Source: Prostheceraeus crozeri
Taxonomy: Eukaryota > Platyhelminthes > Polycladida > Euryleptidae
Direction: 5' to 3'
Assembly (NCBI GenBank): GCA_907163375.1
Contig: CAJQUW010002139.1
Span: 112,582 to 176,581, forward strand
DNA length: 64,000 nucleotides
Made by a program: the position numbers and the translations under genes. The notes under the pieces are model-generated. The model was given only the letters and a program-made list of their open reading frames with translations. It was not told the origin of the DNA and made no database searches. Below, in pieces: positions 41,940 to 54,500 of the stretch; positions within the stretch are counted from its first letter, which is position 1, and each line of letters begins with the position of its first letter.

Positions 41940-42426
41940 TCTTGACCTTTCATTTTCAAGGTGGGAGCTTTAGATGTCAGGAAAGCTGCAAGTTCATGGA
42001 ACTTCTTCCATTCACAGTCTCGAAGTCACTGCAAGGTCGGATCCACCTGCGGCACTCAAGCAAAGTAGAAGGACTTTACTGAGCTGAAACGGTCATCATC
42101 TACACTTTACTCATCAAACTCATTCGGAGGATCTACCTTAGGCCGTCCTGAACACCTTGGACACACAAAATGAGAAGCAACTGCATTTAAAGTTCCTTTC
42201 ACACCACTACATCGTTTGTGGATCCGGTGGTGGCTCACTCGACCACACTTGATGGAGTTCGTGCACACCCCTTGTCTGCAAACTCCGCATACCCACTCTC
42301 CAAACTCTGCTAGAGGTACCTTGCATGGGGCCATGATCTTCGTCTTGTCAACGCTGACTCTAATTCCTTTTGATGCCAAACTTATTTTCCAAGATGACAA
42401 CTTCAACTGAGGTATCTCAACTACTA

Positions 42427-42780
42427 CAGGATGTCGACAATCCGGGGGAAATCGAAAACGACCCTGGAAAACTCGGGAAAATCCTTGAAAATGGTCATGA
42501 TGACCCCGTGAAAGTTTTAGGGATCCCTGAAAATTGCAAAGTTTAAACAAATTTAGCTGGATAAAATGAAAAATTGAACATTGCTTTTTATGAGAATGCC
42601 ATTAATTTTCAAAGTAAATGGAAGGTCGATCTCAGATTCAAGGATTGGATTGATGAATCAAAATCCAGTACATCATCCTATTGTGTACTTTGCAAAAAGG
42701 ATGTCGACTTGAAGACGATGGGAATCATAGCCTTAAATATGATTGACAGATGATGAGACATGTAGCTCTGATTGATATGA
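42427..42780 (+). pseudogene. hAT element 5' end with BED-type zinc finger fragment
   Basis: CAGGATGTCGACAATCCGGG at 42427 resembles a hAT left terminus of the CAGGGTGTC type, abutting the 5' end of the LINE. At 42599-42755 the plus strand reads QSKWKVDLRFKDWIDE and SSYCVLCKKDVDLKTMG, the N-terminal BED-like zinc finger of hAT transposases (F..WL.....C..C...). The rest of this copy is not seen. Confidence 0.65.
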
Positions 42781-42825
42781 AGGAAAAATGCTATTATCCA
42801 TCCCGCGTTTATGTTGTTGAGTTAA

Positions 42826-43200
42826 TTAACCACTTCACCGCGGTGACGTGCTGAGCAAGTCACGCATAAATAGACCGTAAATCGCGGGAAGTTTACTGCT
42901 TCCCTAAACCGCGGATGATCTTTGAGTTTTTATTATGTGTTATGAGTATTATTTTGCCAATATGAGCAGAAGCTGAATATTTTCTTTCATGAAAGGTAGC
43001 ACCTCAGGATCTGCTCTAATCCCTTCAGCTTCTTTTTTGAGATAGAAAAAATCAATGTCTCCAAAGAGAATCATAACATAGCCTATACCGCGGACTGAAT
43101 CAGTTAGAAGAAGAAAGGAACAAGTTTCATGACTTGCCCAGCACGTCGCCGCGGTGTCACAAATGCAACACGATTACAGTCGCGGTGATTAAGAGGTCAA
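42826..43200. mobile_element. MITE with CACCGCGG inverted ends (possibly piggyBac-type)
   Basis: Left CACCGCGGTGACGTGCTGAG mirrors right CAGCACGTCGCCGCGGTGTC, with a second CACCGCG/CGCGGTG pair nearer the right end. The left end begins at TTAA (42826-42829), the piggyBac target; the right end has TCAA, so the assignment is tentative. Confidence 0.55.
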
Positions 43201-45210
43201 ATGCTTCTATGACACACATCTTCGCACAGTAACAAATTGGAGCAACTTTCAGCACGTATGAGCCCTCCTGTTTCTCCGGAATAAATTTAATTCTAAATTG
43301 CCTTCAAATTAGGATTATTTCGCTTCATTCAGGATTAATTAACAAACGTTCGTCGTTCAACTGGCATTTTACCGTCTAGACTGCAAGGATATGTTGACAA
43401 AATAACTCATCCCAAAACGCCTACTCACTGCACCATTAAATATATCAAGTATTCAGAAGAAATATTGGTCGCATAGAATATATTTCATAAACAATTACAG
43501 AAAACATGCGATAATACGCGGTAGCATTGGGTACAGAAGTTAACAAAGTATACAAGTAAACAAGATTCCCTCCTATAAGCACTCGACACCATCTTCTCAA
43601 CTTCTGGTCTAAATTACATACCACTGTCTATCGACGCACGTAAAATAAATGCAAAATAGTTCAGGGGATTTTTTTTGTAGAAGCATCCTTTAAAGCACTG
43701 GAAAACAAGCATTCTCATTTCTGATAAAACTAGAGGCTCATATTTCAAGCCGAATTGATGAAATTGAGCAAAGAGCAACTCGAATACCTTTCCAAACTAT
43801 TCATATTCTGGAGCTATGCACCTTTCCTTTCTGTTTGACGGATTGAGAGGGATCTCAATCAATAACTATACCAGATCATATTCCAACAAATGAAAAATAA
43901 ACGAAATTTTAGTCCTTGTGTCAAGCTATAATGAAGCCACTTTACCGTTACCCTTACTTCAGAAATACACTTATTGCATGTGTGGTCATACAATAGGATT
44001 ACTTGGGCACATACTCGCTAAATAACGTAAAAGTCAAAATTGTCAGTAAAATAACAAGAATAAATGTCCATAGAATTTCAAAATTTGGAACAGAAATAAA
44101 AGTGATAATGTAACAATGAAATACAAATGGAAATTTGTATAAAATTAATCAGTTGATAGTCAATTACATTTTCGACGGCAAAATATATCAAATTGTTGAC
44201 CAGAAAGATTGATCAATAACTTTCTGTTTTTTTTTGTTCATGTAGGATATAGATGTATACTATAGATAAACAAAATCAAGAGACAGGTTTTGCAAAACTG
44301 GAATTTGAAAGTATTCGCAGAAATCATTAGCATAATTTGATAATTCACAAATTCATCATAGTACAGCAGTCGTCGGTAAATTCATTTTCACCGAAACATC
44401 ATCGTACCCAATTAAATTGTCGGTCGCTCTACCGGGATGCACTTATTTCGAGATGGCCCCGGTTTTCAGGTCATTAAATCAGATAGCGTGTGCAAGTTAC
44501 AGAATAGCTCAAAATACTAATTACTTACTTACTAGTAATTAATTACTCCTAAAGTAACAAAATGTAGGTTTGACGATGGATTGGATTCATGAGATGTTAA
44601 TTTTCTTCGATTTTGGTTACAATAGTTGGGTACATATATTAACATATTTATAAGAGTTGGATTAACAATGAACATAAGAGATAAATATAATGACCCAGGA
44701 GCAAAAATATTACTTGTATATTTGAGGTGCATAATGGAAGTGATAATTACTCATAGAAGATGATATGATTGACGACAAACTTGTCGTCAATAGTAGAATA
44801 TCAAAGTAATTAATTGATTCTGTTCACAACGAATAGCTTGATCCATAGGATCTTTTCCAACGTCTGTCTACTGTCGAAAGGTGATGAATAAAGCGATGAC
44901 TACTGCAATTTGTGAAAATTCTGATAACATTTCTTAAGACTACATTCTCACCGGTAAAATGATCCTTTAAAAGCTGTAGAAGAAAGGATATGACAGAATA
45001 AATCTAAAATGAGTGGGGATTGAATTTCCATTTGTTCGGCTGATAAGGTGAATTATTCTAAACATTTCTGCGAATATCTAGCGAGGGAGTTCGGAGTCAC
45101 AAATTGACTGAAGTCGAGCAATTCGCCAAAATTAAGTGCATGCTTCGCAAATAGAAATGAAATTAGAAATTCGCAAGGATAGAAGGAATGCAAAAGGCCT
45201 TCTTATATCA
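43201..45210. other. Intergenic, nothing recognised
   Basis: The region downstream of the VWA gene's stop on the minus strand. AT-rich; I see no clear AATAAA on the minus strand within the first 200 bases after the stop and no other gene. Confidence 0.35.
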
Positions 45211-45522
45211 CTACAAACCCATGTCTTCAAGTTGACTATTTTGCAAATTAGTCGCAATTTCCTGGAACACTGATCGGCAGCCGTGTTTCACCATAGCCTG
45301 TTCTGTGCTGACAAGTTGTGTTTCAAAGTCTTGACAACCTGCTGCCAATTGTCCGAGAATGTTGTCTAACTTGGTCAGATCAGGTCGATTTCGGTCCATT
45401 CTAAATTGCATAGGTTTGAACCCGGCGTTGCGAAGCTGCTTCACCATCGGCCCATCATCTGTCTGGGACTCAAGGAAGGAGATGAAAACTAGACGAGCTG
45501 GGTAAACCTCTTGGCAGTATTT
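45211..45522 (-). CDS. VWA protein last exon with stop codon
   Basis: Acceptor tgttccag lies above 45522; 103 codons and a stop at 45213-45211. KYCQEVYPARLVFISFLES continues the VWA fold (final strand), then MQFRMDRNRPDLTKLDNIL and an Ala/Gln-rich helical tail. Joining to the previous exon gives FLQLFK/KYCQEVYP without frame change. Confidence 0.88.
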   Translation of the reverse strand, partial: KYCQEVYPARLVFISFLESQTDDGPMVKQLRNAGFKPMQFRMDRNRPDLTKLDNILGQLAAGCQDFETQLVSTEQAMVKHGCRSVFQEIATNLQNSQLEDMGL

Positions 45523-48500
45523 CTGGAACATCAATATAAATATTCAATTTTACAACCAAACCAAACATGCACAAAGCTAAAGGAGAACTGCATCAATCCT
45601 ATCTAGGGTTCCTACTGACTTCCGGAGAAAAAATTCCAGGACCTTTTAAACTTATAAGTAGTAACCGAATTTTAACTATTTTACCTATATTTCTTCCTAT
45701 TTCCTTACTGAATTATGTAACGAGAATCTGAAAACTAAGAATATCTCGTATTATTATGATAAAAACAAACATAGGAAAGTTAGTAACAAGCAATTAACAC
45801 ACTCATAAAATCTATGTGTACAGTATTGGCCAGAATGGATGACTCAGATGTGTGTTTTATGTCTTGGGTGATAAATTTACTGTGATACTTGTAAGCGTAC
45901 ATAATTTTGTATTGAGTGAATTATAAACGGAAGTCAAATAATAATCCAAGCAATATACGAGTATTTATCTAAATATTACATGATTGACCACCGGTCAGTA
46001 CTTGGAGTGCATCCCTATTTCTGAATTGCCCCACAAATGCTGTCAGACATCGAGGAATTTTAACTTTTTACATGCAATTCCATTTATCAACTTCGTCCAC
46101 ACTACCGTGATAGCTTTCTTCAATTCTATTAAAGATGTCTGGTTTCGTAGGTAAGGATGTCAGGCTTCGTAGGTTTGTTTCAGCAAGACCCATCAATTTT
46201 CAATAGGATTGAGTTCTGGTGAATGTTTGGTAATGGACTCAACGCCTAAACACTCGAGTTGCAGAGCCATATTGCTTTCAATTTCAAGGGCTACATCATG
46301 TTGTGAGTGAAAAGCACTGCTTAGATAACCATGAATGGCAGTACTTTCATTTTCAGAATTTCTTGGCAAGCAGCTTTATTGCCTGTACCTTCGGTCAAAA
46401 ACCATAATCCAGAGTTTTTCAACAGCAAAAAATTTCCACAGGTTTTTTCACAGTTGAGACCATGTATCGAGATGCACCTCTTTATCTTGGTGGTTTTCAA
46501 GCGTGTCACATAAAATGGGTTGAGTTGCGTCCTTTGGTTTTCTACAAGATCGTAACCGGAACCCGTTCGGAGTATTCCAATTTCCATTGGCAGAATGGCA
46601 AAAATCTTTTCAGCATTTCTCTTTTTTGGATAGCCCGAATTTTCGTGGTCTGTGTGACTTCAAGCCGACAACCAAATGTAATGCTAAGCCATGACAGCTC
46701 AGTTATCATGCAGATAGTCCTACAAGACAGTTGTTACAAAAATATTTCCGCACAGATGTCAGGGTGTCTGCAGATTCAACCACAACAGAAAACAATACAA
46801 ATTGATTAACTGAGTCATTCATTCTGGCCAATACTGTACATAACTTAATTTTCTAGAATCATTTAAGTAGTTTAGAACGTCATCATGTTAAAAATAATAA
46901 CAATCTTTGGTCTGTCTGTACGAAACATTTACTTTCACACTTTTCGATGAGATATAAAGTATTTCACAGAAATAGATGAAATCGAATTATTTCATGAAAG
47001 CAAGTGTTTTGGATATTGGAATGACACAATAGACCTACACTCTACAAGCATGATTCGCTGAAAGAATAAAAATCGGAGTGATGCAGCTTTCTTAATATCA
47101 CGCAAACAAATACCTAGTGACTTAGTGTGATCATCTAACTGCTACCACTGACTACTCGGTCAGACACTGATCTAGGTAAATGCCACTAGATCTTCAGAAG
47201 AATCAAATTACTGAAATCGTGTTGTTCCTATGACAACTTCTGTGAATACCATTTTGTGATCAGGACAGTCTGTTTGTTTATCTGCAACAATAACATCGGC
47301 TGTCATGACGTTTTCATTATATTCTGGAGGAATTCGGGGTAGCTGCCGGCTAAGAGGAATATCAAATTTCTGCCCACTCTGGACGATGTTTACCTCAAAA
47401 GTGCAATCACAATCATAAAAATATCAAATCTCATTTTGAGTGATTAAATGAATGTTAGATGAATTAAATGCACGTTATGAAGTGTACCAAACTCGGAAGC
47501 ACGTGGATCTACATGAAAAAGTGGAATTTTGCAATGTATGACACTCCGTAACTTGAAAGACGACTTGATGTGTCACTTAAGAATTGTCATTTTACTGATG
47601 TTGGGTGACAATCTACAAATTAAAAATAACAAGATCGTGCGCGAATTTAGGAGAAAGCGTTAGTAGCTATCGGGCTAGAATGCTGATGATACACTCGTTG
47701 ACAAGTGCAGCTGCTCTAAGTGAAAATGCTCTAAGTATTATGCGTAGCACGAAATTTGACTTCCATTCTTGAGGTTTCATTATTATCAATTTCTATGGCC
47801 AATTCTAATGCATGCGGGTTCAAGTTAATAGGTATTCTATGAAGCCAGAAGGGCAAGAAAATCTAGAAATCCGAGGCCGCGAAGCGGACGAGGATTTCTG
47901 CGATTTTCTTGCCCACCGGATTCATAGAATAGCTTATCCTCTAAATTGCATTCAAAAATTTTCAGAATTTTCTCAATTTCATCATGAAATATATTCCAAT
48001 TGCTGGCTACCGTATATGCTCTACTCAGCATTCCAATAACCAGATCCCGGTGCCACGCTCTTGGACAGCTAGCTTCAAAATTTAATAGCACATTTGTGAA
48101 CGTTTCTTTTCTAAAGATGCTAGTTTCCAAATTATTCGCAATATCTATTTTAACATCCAAGAATGCTATACTATTGCCTCCAATATCTACAGTAAATTTT
48201 GAATTTTTGTGTTGTCTATTTAAAAATTGGTGAAACCGTTCTACTTTCTTTATATCATCAAAAACGCAAATCCGATCATCTACATATCTTGCGTAATAAA
48301 GTGGACTGCATTCTTCATTCATCCAATTTTGTTCCATGTGTGACAAAAATAGATTTGCGAGTGTAGGAGCAAGGGGGGGAACCCATACTCACACCATCTA
48401 TCTGCTTAAACATTTGGTCATTAAATAAAAATTGACCACTCGTGGCAAACAGGCACAGTTTTTTTAAATACATCCCTGCCAAACAAAGGCTTATTAGTTG

Positions 48501-51500
48501 AATTCTTATCATAGACTAAATTAGCCGCCAGCTCAATTGTTTCATTTACAGGTATGTTCGTGAACAGTGATTCAACATCATAACTAATTAAAATATGTTT
48601 GTCATGAAAAAGTTCTTGATTTTTACTAATTTCTTCTATCAAGTGAGAGGTGGAATTCAACATATGTTTCGAATTTATATGTGGTTTTATTAGATTATCT
48701 AAAAATTTTGCCAAATTGTAACTTGCAGAGCCAATAGTACTTATTATTGGTCTCATAGGTTTGTTATCTTTGTGCACTTTCACAGTGGGTAATTGCGTTG
48801 GATGGCCTGATGTATTGATTGTTGATGAATAGCAACTTTCGATCCAATCATGTTTCTATCATTGCAGACTGTGATCACTCCGTGTGAAGACAATTCATCT
48901 TCTAAGTGTCTGGCGTTCCGCGCTGTCATTCCCTGTTCAATGTTTGTGTGGACTACACTTTCAAGCCGGAGCCTAAAGTGCAGAAGTTTTTATTTGTCAT
49001 ATAAGTCTCTTGTGCATAGTCCAGTGTATTTTGTGAATTTTAATGAGTAATGAACTCTTGAGAAGTACATTTTGTTAATGTCGAAACGCGTTGAGGTCTT
49101 TTTAGCGAGATTAGTTTTACTGCAATAAAGACATAACACTGTGACGATGTTTTCTAACATACTGATCTGTATGCTACTATGGCTATATAAGAGTGTAAAA
49201 ACAGCCACGTACTTTCATTGTTTGGAGAGCTTGTATGGTATTCCTGTGAGTTATTTTCGAAAATTTGAAAAGTTGACTGAGAAAAAGCTAAAATTGCAAC
49301 TTGACCTTGCGTACTTTGAGAAATGTATTTTCCTAAAAGTTGTACCAAAGTTCTTAACGATCAAAGTTCCGAAGCTTAAATCGCTGTCGCAGATTGCTGA
49401 TAATTGTGATAGACTAGTGGTTGAAGCTCAGATTAAATATGTACAAAAAATGATTAAACATAACACCAAACAAATTGATGACATTACTTGCAAAATTAAG
49501 GATCAATTGTCCTGGTTTAGACTTGTGGTCTTAAAACTGATAGTCATACGTAGTATTCAACCTAAGTTGAAGGAGGTTGAGAATAAACATAATGATAAAC
49601 TAAAACGGTTATGGTTAAATAATCGGATCAAATCTCCGGATTGCCTTGTTAATCTAAGTAACTATGAATTAACCCTAAAAGAGCGTGAAGTACTAAAGTT
49701 TGGCCTTAATCATAGTGTGATTCCTAAAAATATTTGCAATGATAAGATTAAATATCAATTAGAAAAAGCTATTGCTGTTAACATTAAAAATGAAAATGAA
49801 TTTAATTTAACACCAGTGGTAAAACGTGAAATTTAGGAAGCTGCAACTCACTTCTTTAAAGCTGGAAAAAATATATGTAATGATAAATACAATCGTGAAA
49901 CCCACAAAGTACTGGAAAAGTTGGCGAAACGTAAGGATACAAAAGTGTGTTCCTTTGATAAGGGGAATGGATTGGTGATAGTCAACTCATTTGAGTACAA
50001 CAAAAAAATGAGTGATATTTTAAAAGACGTAACTAAATTCCAAAAAATTGAATATGATGAGGATGACATTCGGAAACATCCGACAGTGGCCGAGGAAGGC
50101 AGATTATATCGTTACATTTATAAGTATTTGCGTAGATATATTGATGAGAAAACGTACAAGTTTATTAGTCCTTCTGGCAGTGAGCCCGGTAGGCTCTATG
50201 GTACTGTGAAAGTGCACAAAGATAATGAGACCAATAATAAGTACTATTGGCTCTGCAAGTTACAATTTGGCAAAATTTTTAGATAATCTAATAAAACCAC
50301 ATATAAATTCGAAACATATGTTGAATTCCACCTCTCACTTGATAGAAGAAATTAATAAAAATCAAGAACTTTTTCATGACAAACATATTTTAATTAGTTA
50401 TGATGTTGAATCACTGTTCACGAACATACCTGTAAATGAAACAATTGAGCTGGCGGCTAATTTAGTCTATGATAAGAATTCAACTAATAAGCCTTTGTTT
50501 GGCAGGGATGTATTTAAAAAAACTGTGCCTGTTTGCCACGAGTGGTCAATTTTTATTTAATGACCAAATGTTTAAGCAGATAGATGGTGTAAGTATGGGT
50601 TCCCCCCTTGCTCCTACACTCGCAAATCTATTTTTGTCACACATGGAACAAAATTGGATGAATGAAGAATGCAGTCCACTTTATTACGCAAGATATGTAG
50701 ATGATCGGATTTGCGTTTTTGATGATATAAAGAAAGTAGAACGGTTTCACCAATTTTTAAATAGACAACACAAAAATTTAAAATTTACTGTAGATATTGG
50801 AGGCAATAGTATAGCATTCTTGGATGTTAAAATAGATATTACGAATAATTTGGAAACTAGCATCTTTAGAAAAGAAACGTTCACAAATGTGCTATTAAAT
50901 TTTGAAGCTAGCTGTCCAAGAGCGTGGCACCGGGATCTGGTTATTGGAATGCTGAGTAGAGCATATACGGTAGCCAGCAATTGGAATATATTTCATGATG
51001 AAATTGAGAAAATTCTGAAAATTTTTGAATGCAATGGCTATACTAAGATCTTTGTTCTTAAAATTGTTTCGGATTTTATCCTCTAAATCTATGGCAAATT
51101 TCTAATAACCAATGTCACAATACAAATATTTCTCAAGGATAAAAATATTACCCTGCGACATTTTTCATATCATGGCAGATTGCCTTCACAGATTTAGAGG
51201 GTAAGTCATGGACTCCTATATATATATAACACCTCGACCGCTAGCTCAAAACTGCAGTGTTCAATTGGCGAATAGTGAAAATAGGTAGTTGTATAGCTGT
51301 TTACAGTTTATACATATATATATATATATTATATATTTTGCAGCGGGCAATTTCATAAATGAACCTCGGACGCTTTGACACAAAATCGCCATTTTTCACC
51401 ATGAAGAAGTGCGACGATCTCCATGAAAAATGCACCATACCATGCCAGAGAGTCTGTAATATTAATCACTTATCAAATATTCAATAGTAGTCCTTCTTTC

Positions 51501-54500
51501 GATGCTGGAGGCCAAAAGAAGGACTTCTATCAAATATTTGATAAGTGATTAATATTTCAGACTACTCTGGCATGCCATGGTTCATTTTTCATGGAGATCG
51601 TCGTACTTCTTCATGGTGAGAAATGGCGATTTTGTGTCTAAGCGTCCATGCGCTATTTATGGAATTGCCCAGCATATATTCATGTGCGAAAGCAGAAAAA
51701 AATGAGATTTTTAGAAGAATTGGATAGGCCCTAGATTAATAGAAGTTACAAACTCGACAATTTATTCATTTATTTTTCCACCTGCATTGGTATTTGCATT
51801 TAAAGTTCGTTTAATTTTACAATGTTGTTGAAGTTTGAATTTCAAGACTGAAAGTGCTGGGATTTGACTTGCTCATCTGCAAAAGCTTCTTCGAAAATGT
51901 GGAAACATTGAATGCAAATGTTATAAAACTTGGTCGCAACAATCTACCAGGATTTACGATATCAACGTACGTGAAATTCATATAATCTTTACACAAAGTC
52001 CAAGAATGTTTTCATCACCTTCAGAGGGAAATACTTCACTTCAAGCTTATTTCCAAGATATTCTGTCACATTCTCAACATCTGATTGCGCGTCTGAACAT
52101 CAGTAATTGAATTGATGGTGCTTCCATTCTTCCCTCCCCCCTACATTATTATTGTTGACACCCGCGAGTGTTGCATCGTCAGCGATCTTCTATTGCTCCT
52201 ACGTGTAGTCTGCTGCCGTCGCAAAAGGGTTGAGTGTGCAAAATTCCTATGGTCTGTAGAAAATTTACAGCAGTTGCTTTGCCGTTCACTGTAGTGTAGA
52301 GTTGTAGACAACAATCGCACGAAGTTCATGATCACAGCACAGCTATATCTTGTATTTTAGCTGAGTATCCAAGACACCAATCCTTCATCCTCGGGGTCAA
52401 GTAAGACTTCTCAGTGGTGTTGTACTATCACTCAGTGACAGATGAAGTATATTCTAAATCCAATGTGACTAAGTTTGACGAAGTTTAATAAATTCGGAAA
52501 AATTGGAAAATGTGGGGGGGGGGAGCAGAATAGAAGTACCGAAATGATTCCATCAGACAAAATGTTTCAAAACTAAAGGAGAATAAACAGCACGAATTTT
52601 CTGTTCACTTTGAAAGATTTAGCGGTAATCGGTGACTGTGGGTTACTTTCTGTAACGTGCCAGCAGGTGGTGGACACGATTCCTGATGTTCTAATGAAAT
52701 CGGTTATGCCGTTGAACTAGTACAGGGGTGCGCAACCTGCGGCCGTAGCAGAGGCAAAGTGCGGCCGTGACAATGAGAAGTAAATGAAAAAGAATGTTGT
52801 GCATGTATATTGCAAATGTTTCTGGAGTTCAAGGCAATCGAAAAACAATCGGAACTATAGTAGCAAGCTAGTCACCTTGTAACTGTGGAACACCTTTATG
52901 CCCATGCTGCTTGGAAAAATGCGCGCCCGCAGGCGCGATGAAGGCGTTCAAGCAGTTCGATAACTCATGAATAGAATATTTTAGGGAAGTTACATTCATG
53001 TGCATTCATGGCTAGAGTCATCAGCTAAAAGAAACAAAAGGGGCAATTGTAGTTTACTCAAATTGTTCGCGCACGTAAGCTTCAAGTCAATGGCCTGAAT
53101 AAGGATGCCTGATAGATCACCGGCCCTGTGATGAATGAATGAATTTTGTATGGCTCGTGATTCCTTTATGAATTATTACAATAATAATAATAATAATGAA
53201 GTGTTTATTGAAATCACAATGAAAATCACATGTACAAAATTAATTACTAAAATCGTTCTCCAAAGAGTTGACAATATACAATGTACAGAAAGTTATACCG
53301 ATCATTTTTACACTTTAAAATTTGCTAGCTTGCATGCAATTTTAATTGATTATTAATTGATTGAGTAAGTAAGTCTCGGTGGCACCAGATAATGCAATGG
53401 ATGAGAAGACAGGTTTTCACATTTTAACAAAAACAAGCAGATACAATTGATGCGTCTCTCTTCTATGTCAGGCATAATTTGGCAAGCACAATCTTCATCA
53501 CAAATAATTCTATGAGCTCGCTTTACAACTCTTATTAAACGCGTCGTTATATGACGAGGCAATTTACCAAAAAGTGATGTGCTATAAAGCAAGATGGACA
53601 TAATCATACCATGTAAAACAACTAGTAACTTAGATTTGGCAACAAAAGGCTTCAACACTCGTAACACATGTAGTCGTCTAGATGCCGTTCGAATCACATT
53701 ATCAAAATGATGACCCCATGAAAGAGTGTCATACCACAAAACACCAAGAATGGTAACACAATTAGTGAACTCAATATTCGGATATTTGAAATCATCCATC
53801 AAATCTCTAGAGCATCTAAAAATAAGCTGTTTACATTTGTTCAAATTAAGAATCATGTCATTTGAGTCAATAACATGATTGACTTAGATGAATAGCTTAG
53901 TAAAGTGTTTTCTCCTTCGTTTGCCCTCAGAAAAAACATGCTTTCAACTTTTCTTTTTAAGTTCTGATAACACCCCAAGCTTAAAATCTTATGGGTCAAA
54001 AATGACCATCGGTCGTATATGGATTAACTTGCTAACTCATTCTTTACGAAGCAGGCCTTTATGCGATTTTCAGTGCGTCATTCATCGGGGAAGGTTAATT
54101 TGAGTGGTGGAATATAAAAAGGATTGGTTATTGACCTAGTTGTTTGCACACATATTAAGTGCGGCCGTGATTCTTTCGGCCTTCGAAATGGCGGCCGAAA
54201 AATGTAAAAGGTTGCGCACCCCTGAACTAGTAGCATAAATCAAATAAGTAAATACCATAAGAATCACAGAATAGTGACGACCAAGTAAGTGACACCATCT
54301 AAGGTGCTAGATCTGTTCAATCAAGAAATACAACCTTGACCATACCTCCTCCCGTTCTTCAAACTCACACAAATTTCGTGAGTGAATCAATGATGTTATC
54401 TTTGTACACATTATTCCGACTCTCATAATTTTTGTCGCATTCCGAATGTTTTACTCTTGCCATGAGGATGAGTGCTTGTGAGGAAGACGTAATAACTTCA

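Larger units (their letters stand above)
39240..42426 (-). pseudogene. LINE 3' half with zinc-knuckle motif, split by a hAT element
   Basis: Minus strand, in two parts (42426-41940, 39717-39240). The first reads SWKISLASKGIRVSVDKTKI then a Cys/His cluster WVCGVCRQGVC...KCGRVSHHRIHKRCSG...HFVCPRC, a PHD/zinc-knuckle-like insert known in some LINE ORF2 proteins. The second reads RRRLRWYGHNLRRDE and ENIWSQVVSED, ending GKYKY and a stop. The reading broken at 41940 resumes at 39717 once the hAT insert and one copy of its target duplication are removed. Several frameshifts. Confidence 0.82.
45767..47690 (+). repeat. Unknown interspersed repeat R1, copy split by a Tc1 element
   Basis: Matches 16549-17472 along its length once 45821-46836 and one TA are removed. 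Examples: CACTCATAAAATCTATGTGTA before and GAATCATTTAAGTAGTTTAG after the insert. In the large VWA intron. Confidence 0.85.

Noticed and set aside
47812-48233. Plus-strand reading frames over Penelope copy A
   Set aside because: Shadow of the minus-strand RT.
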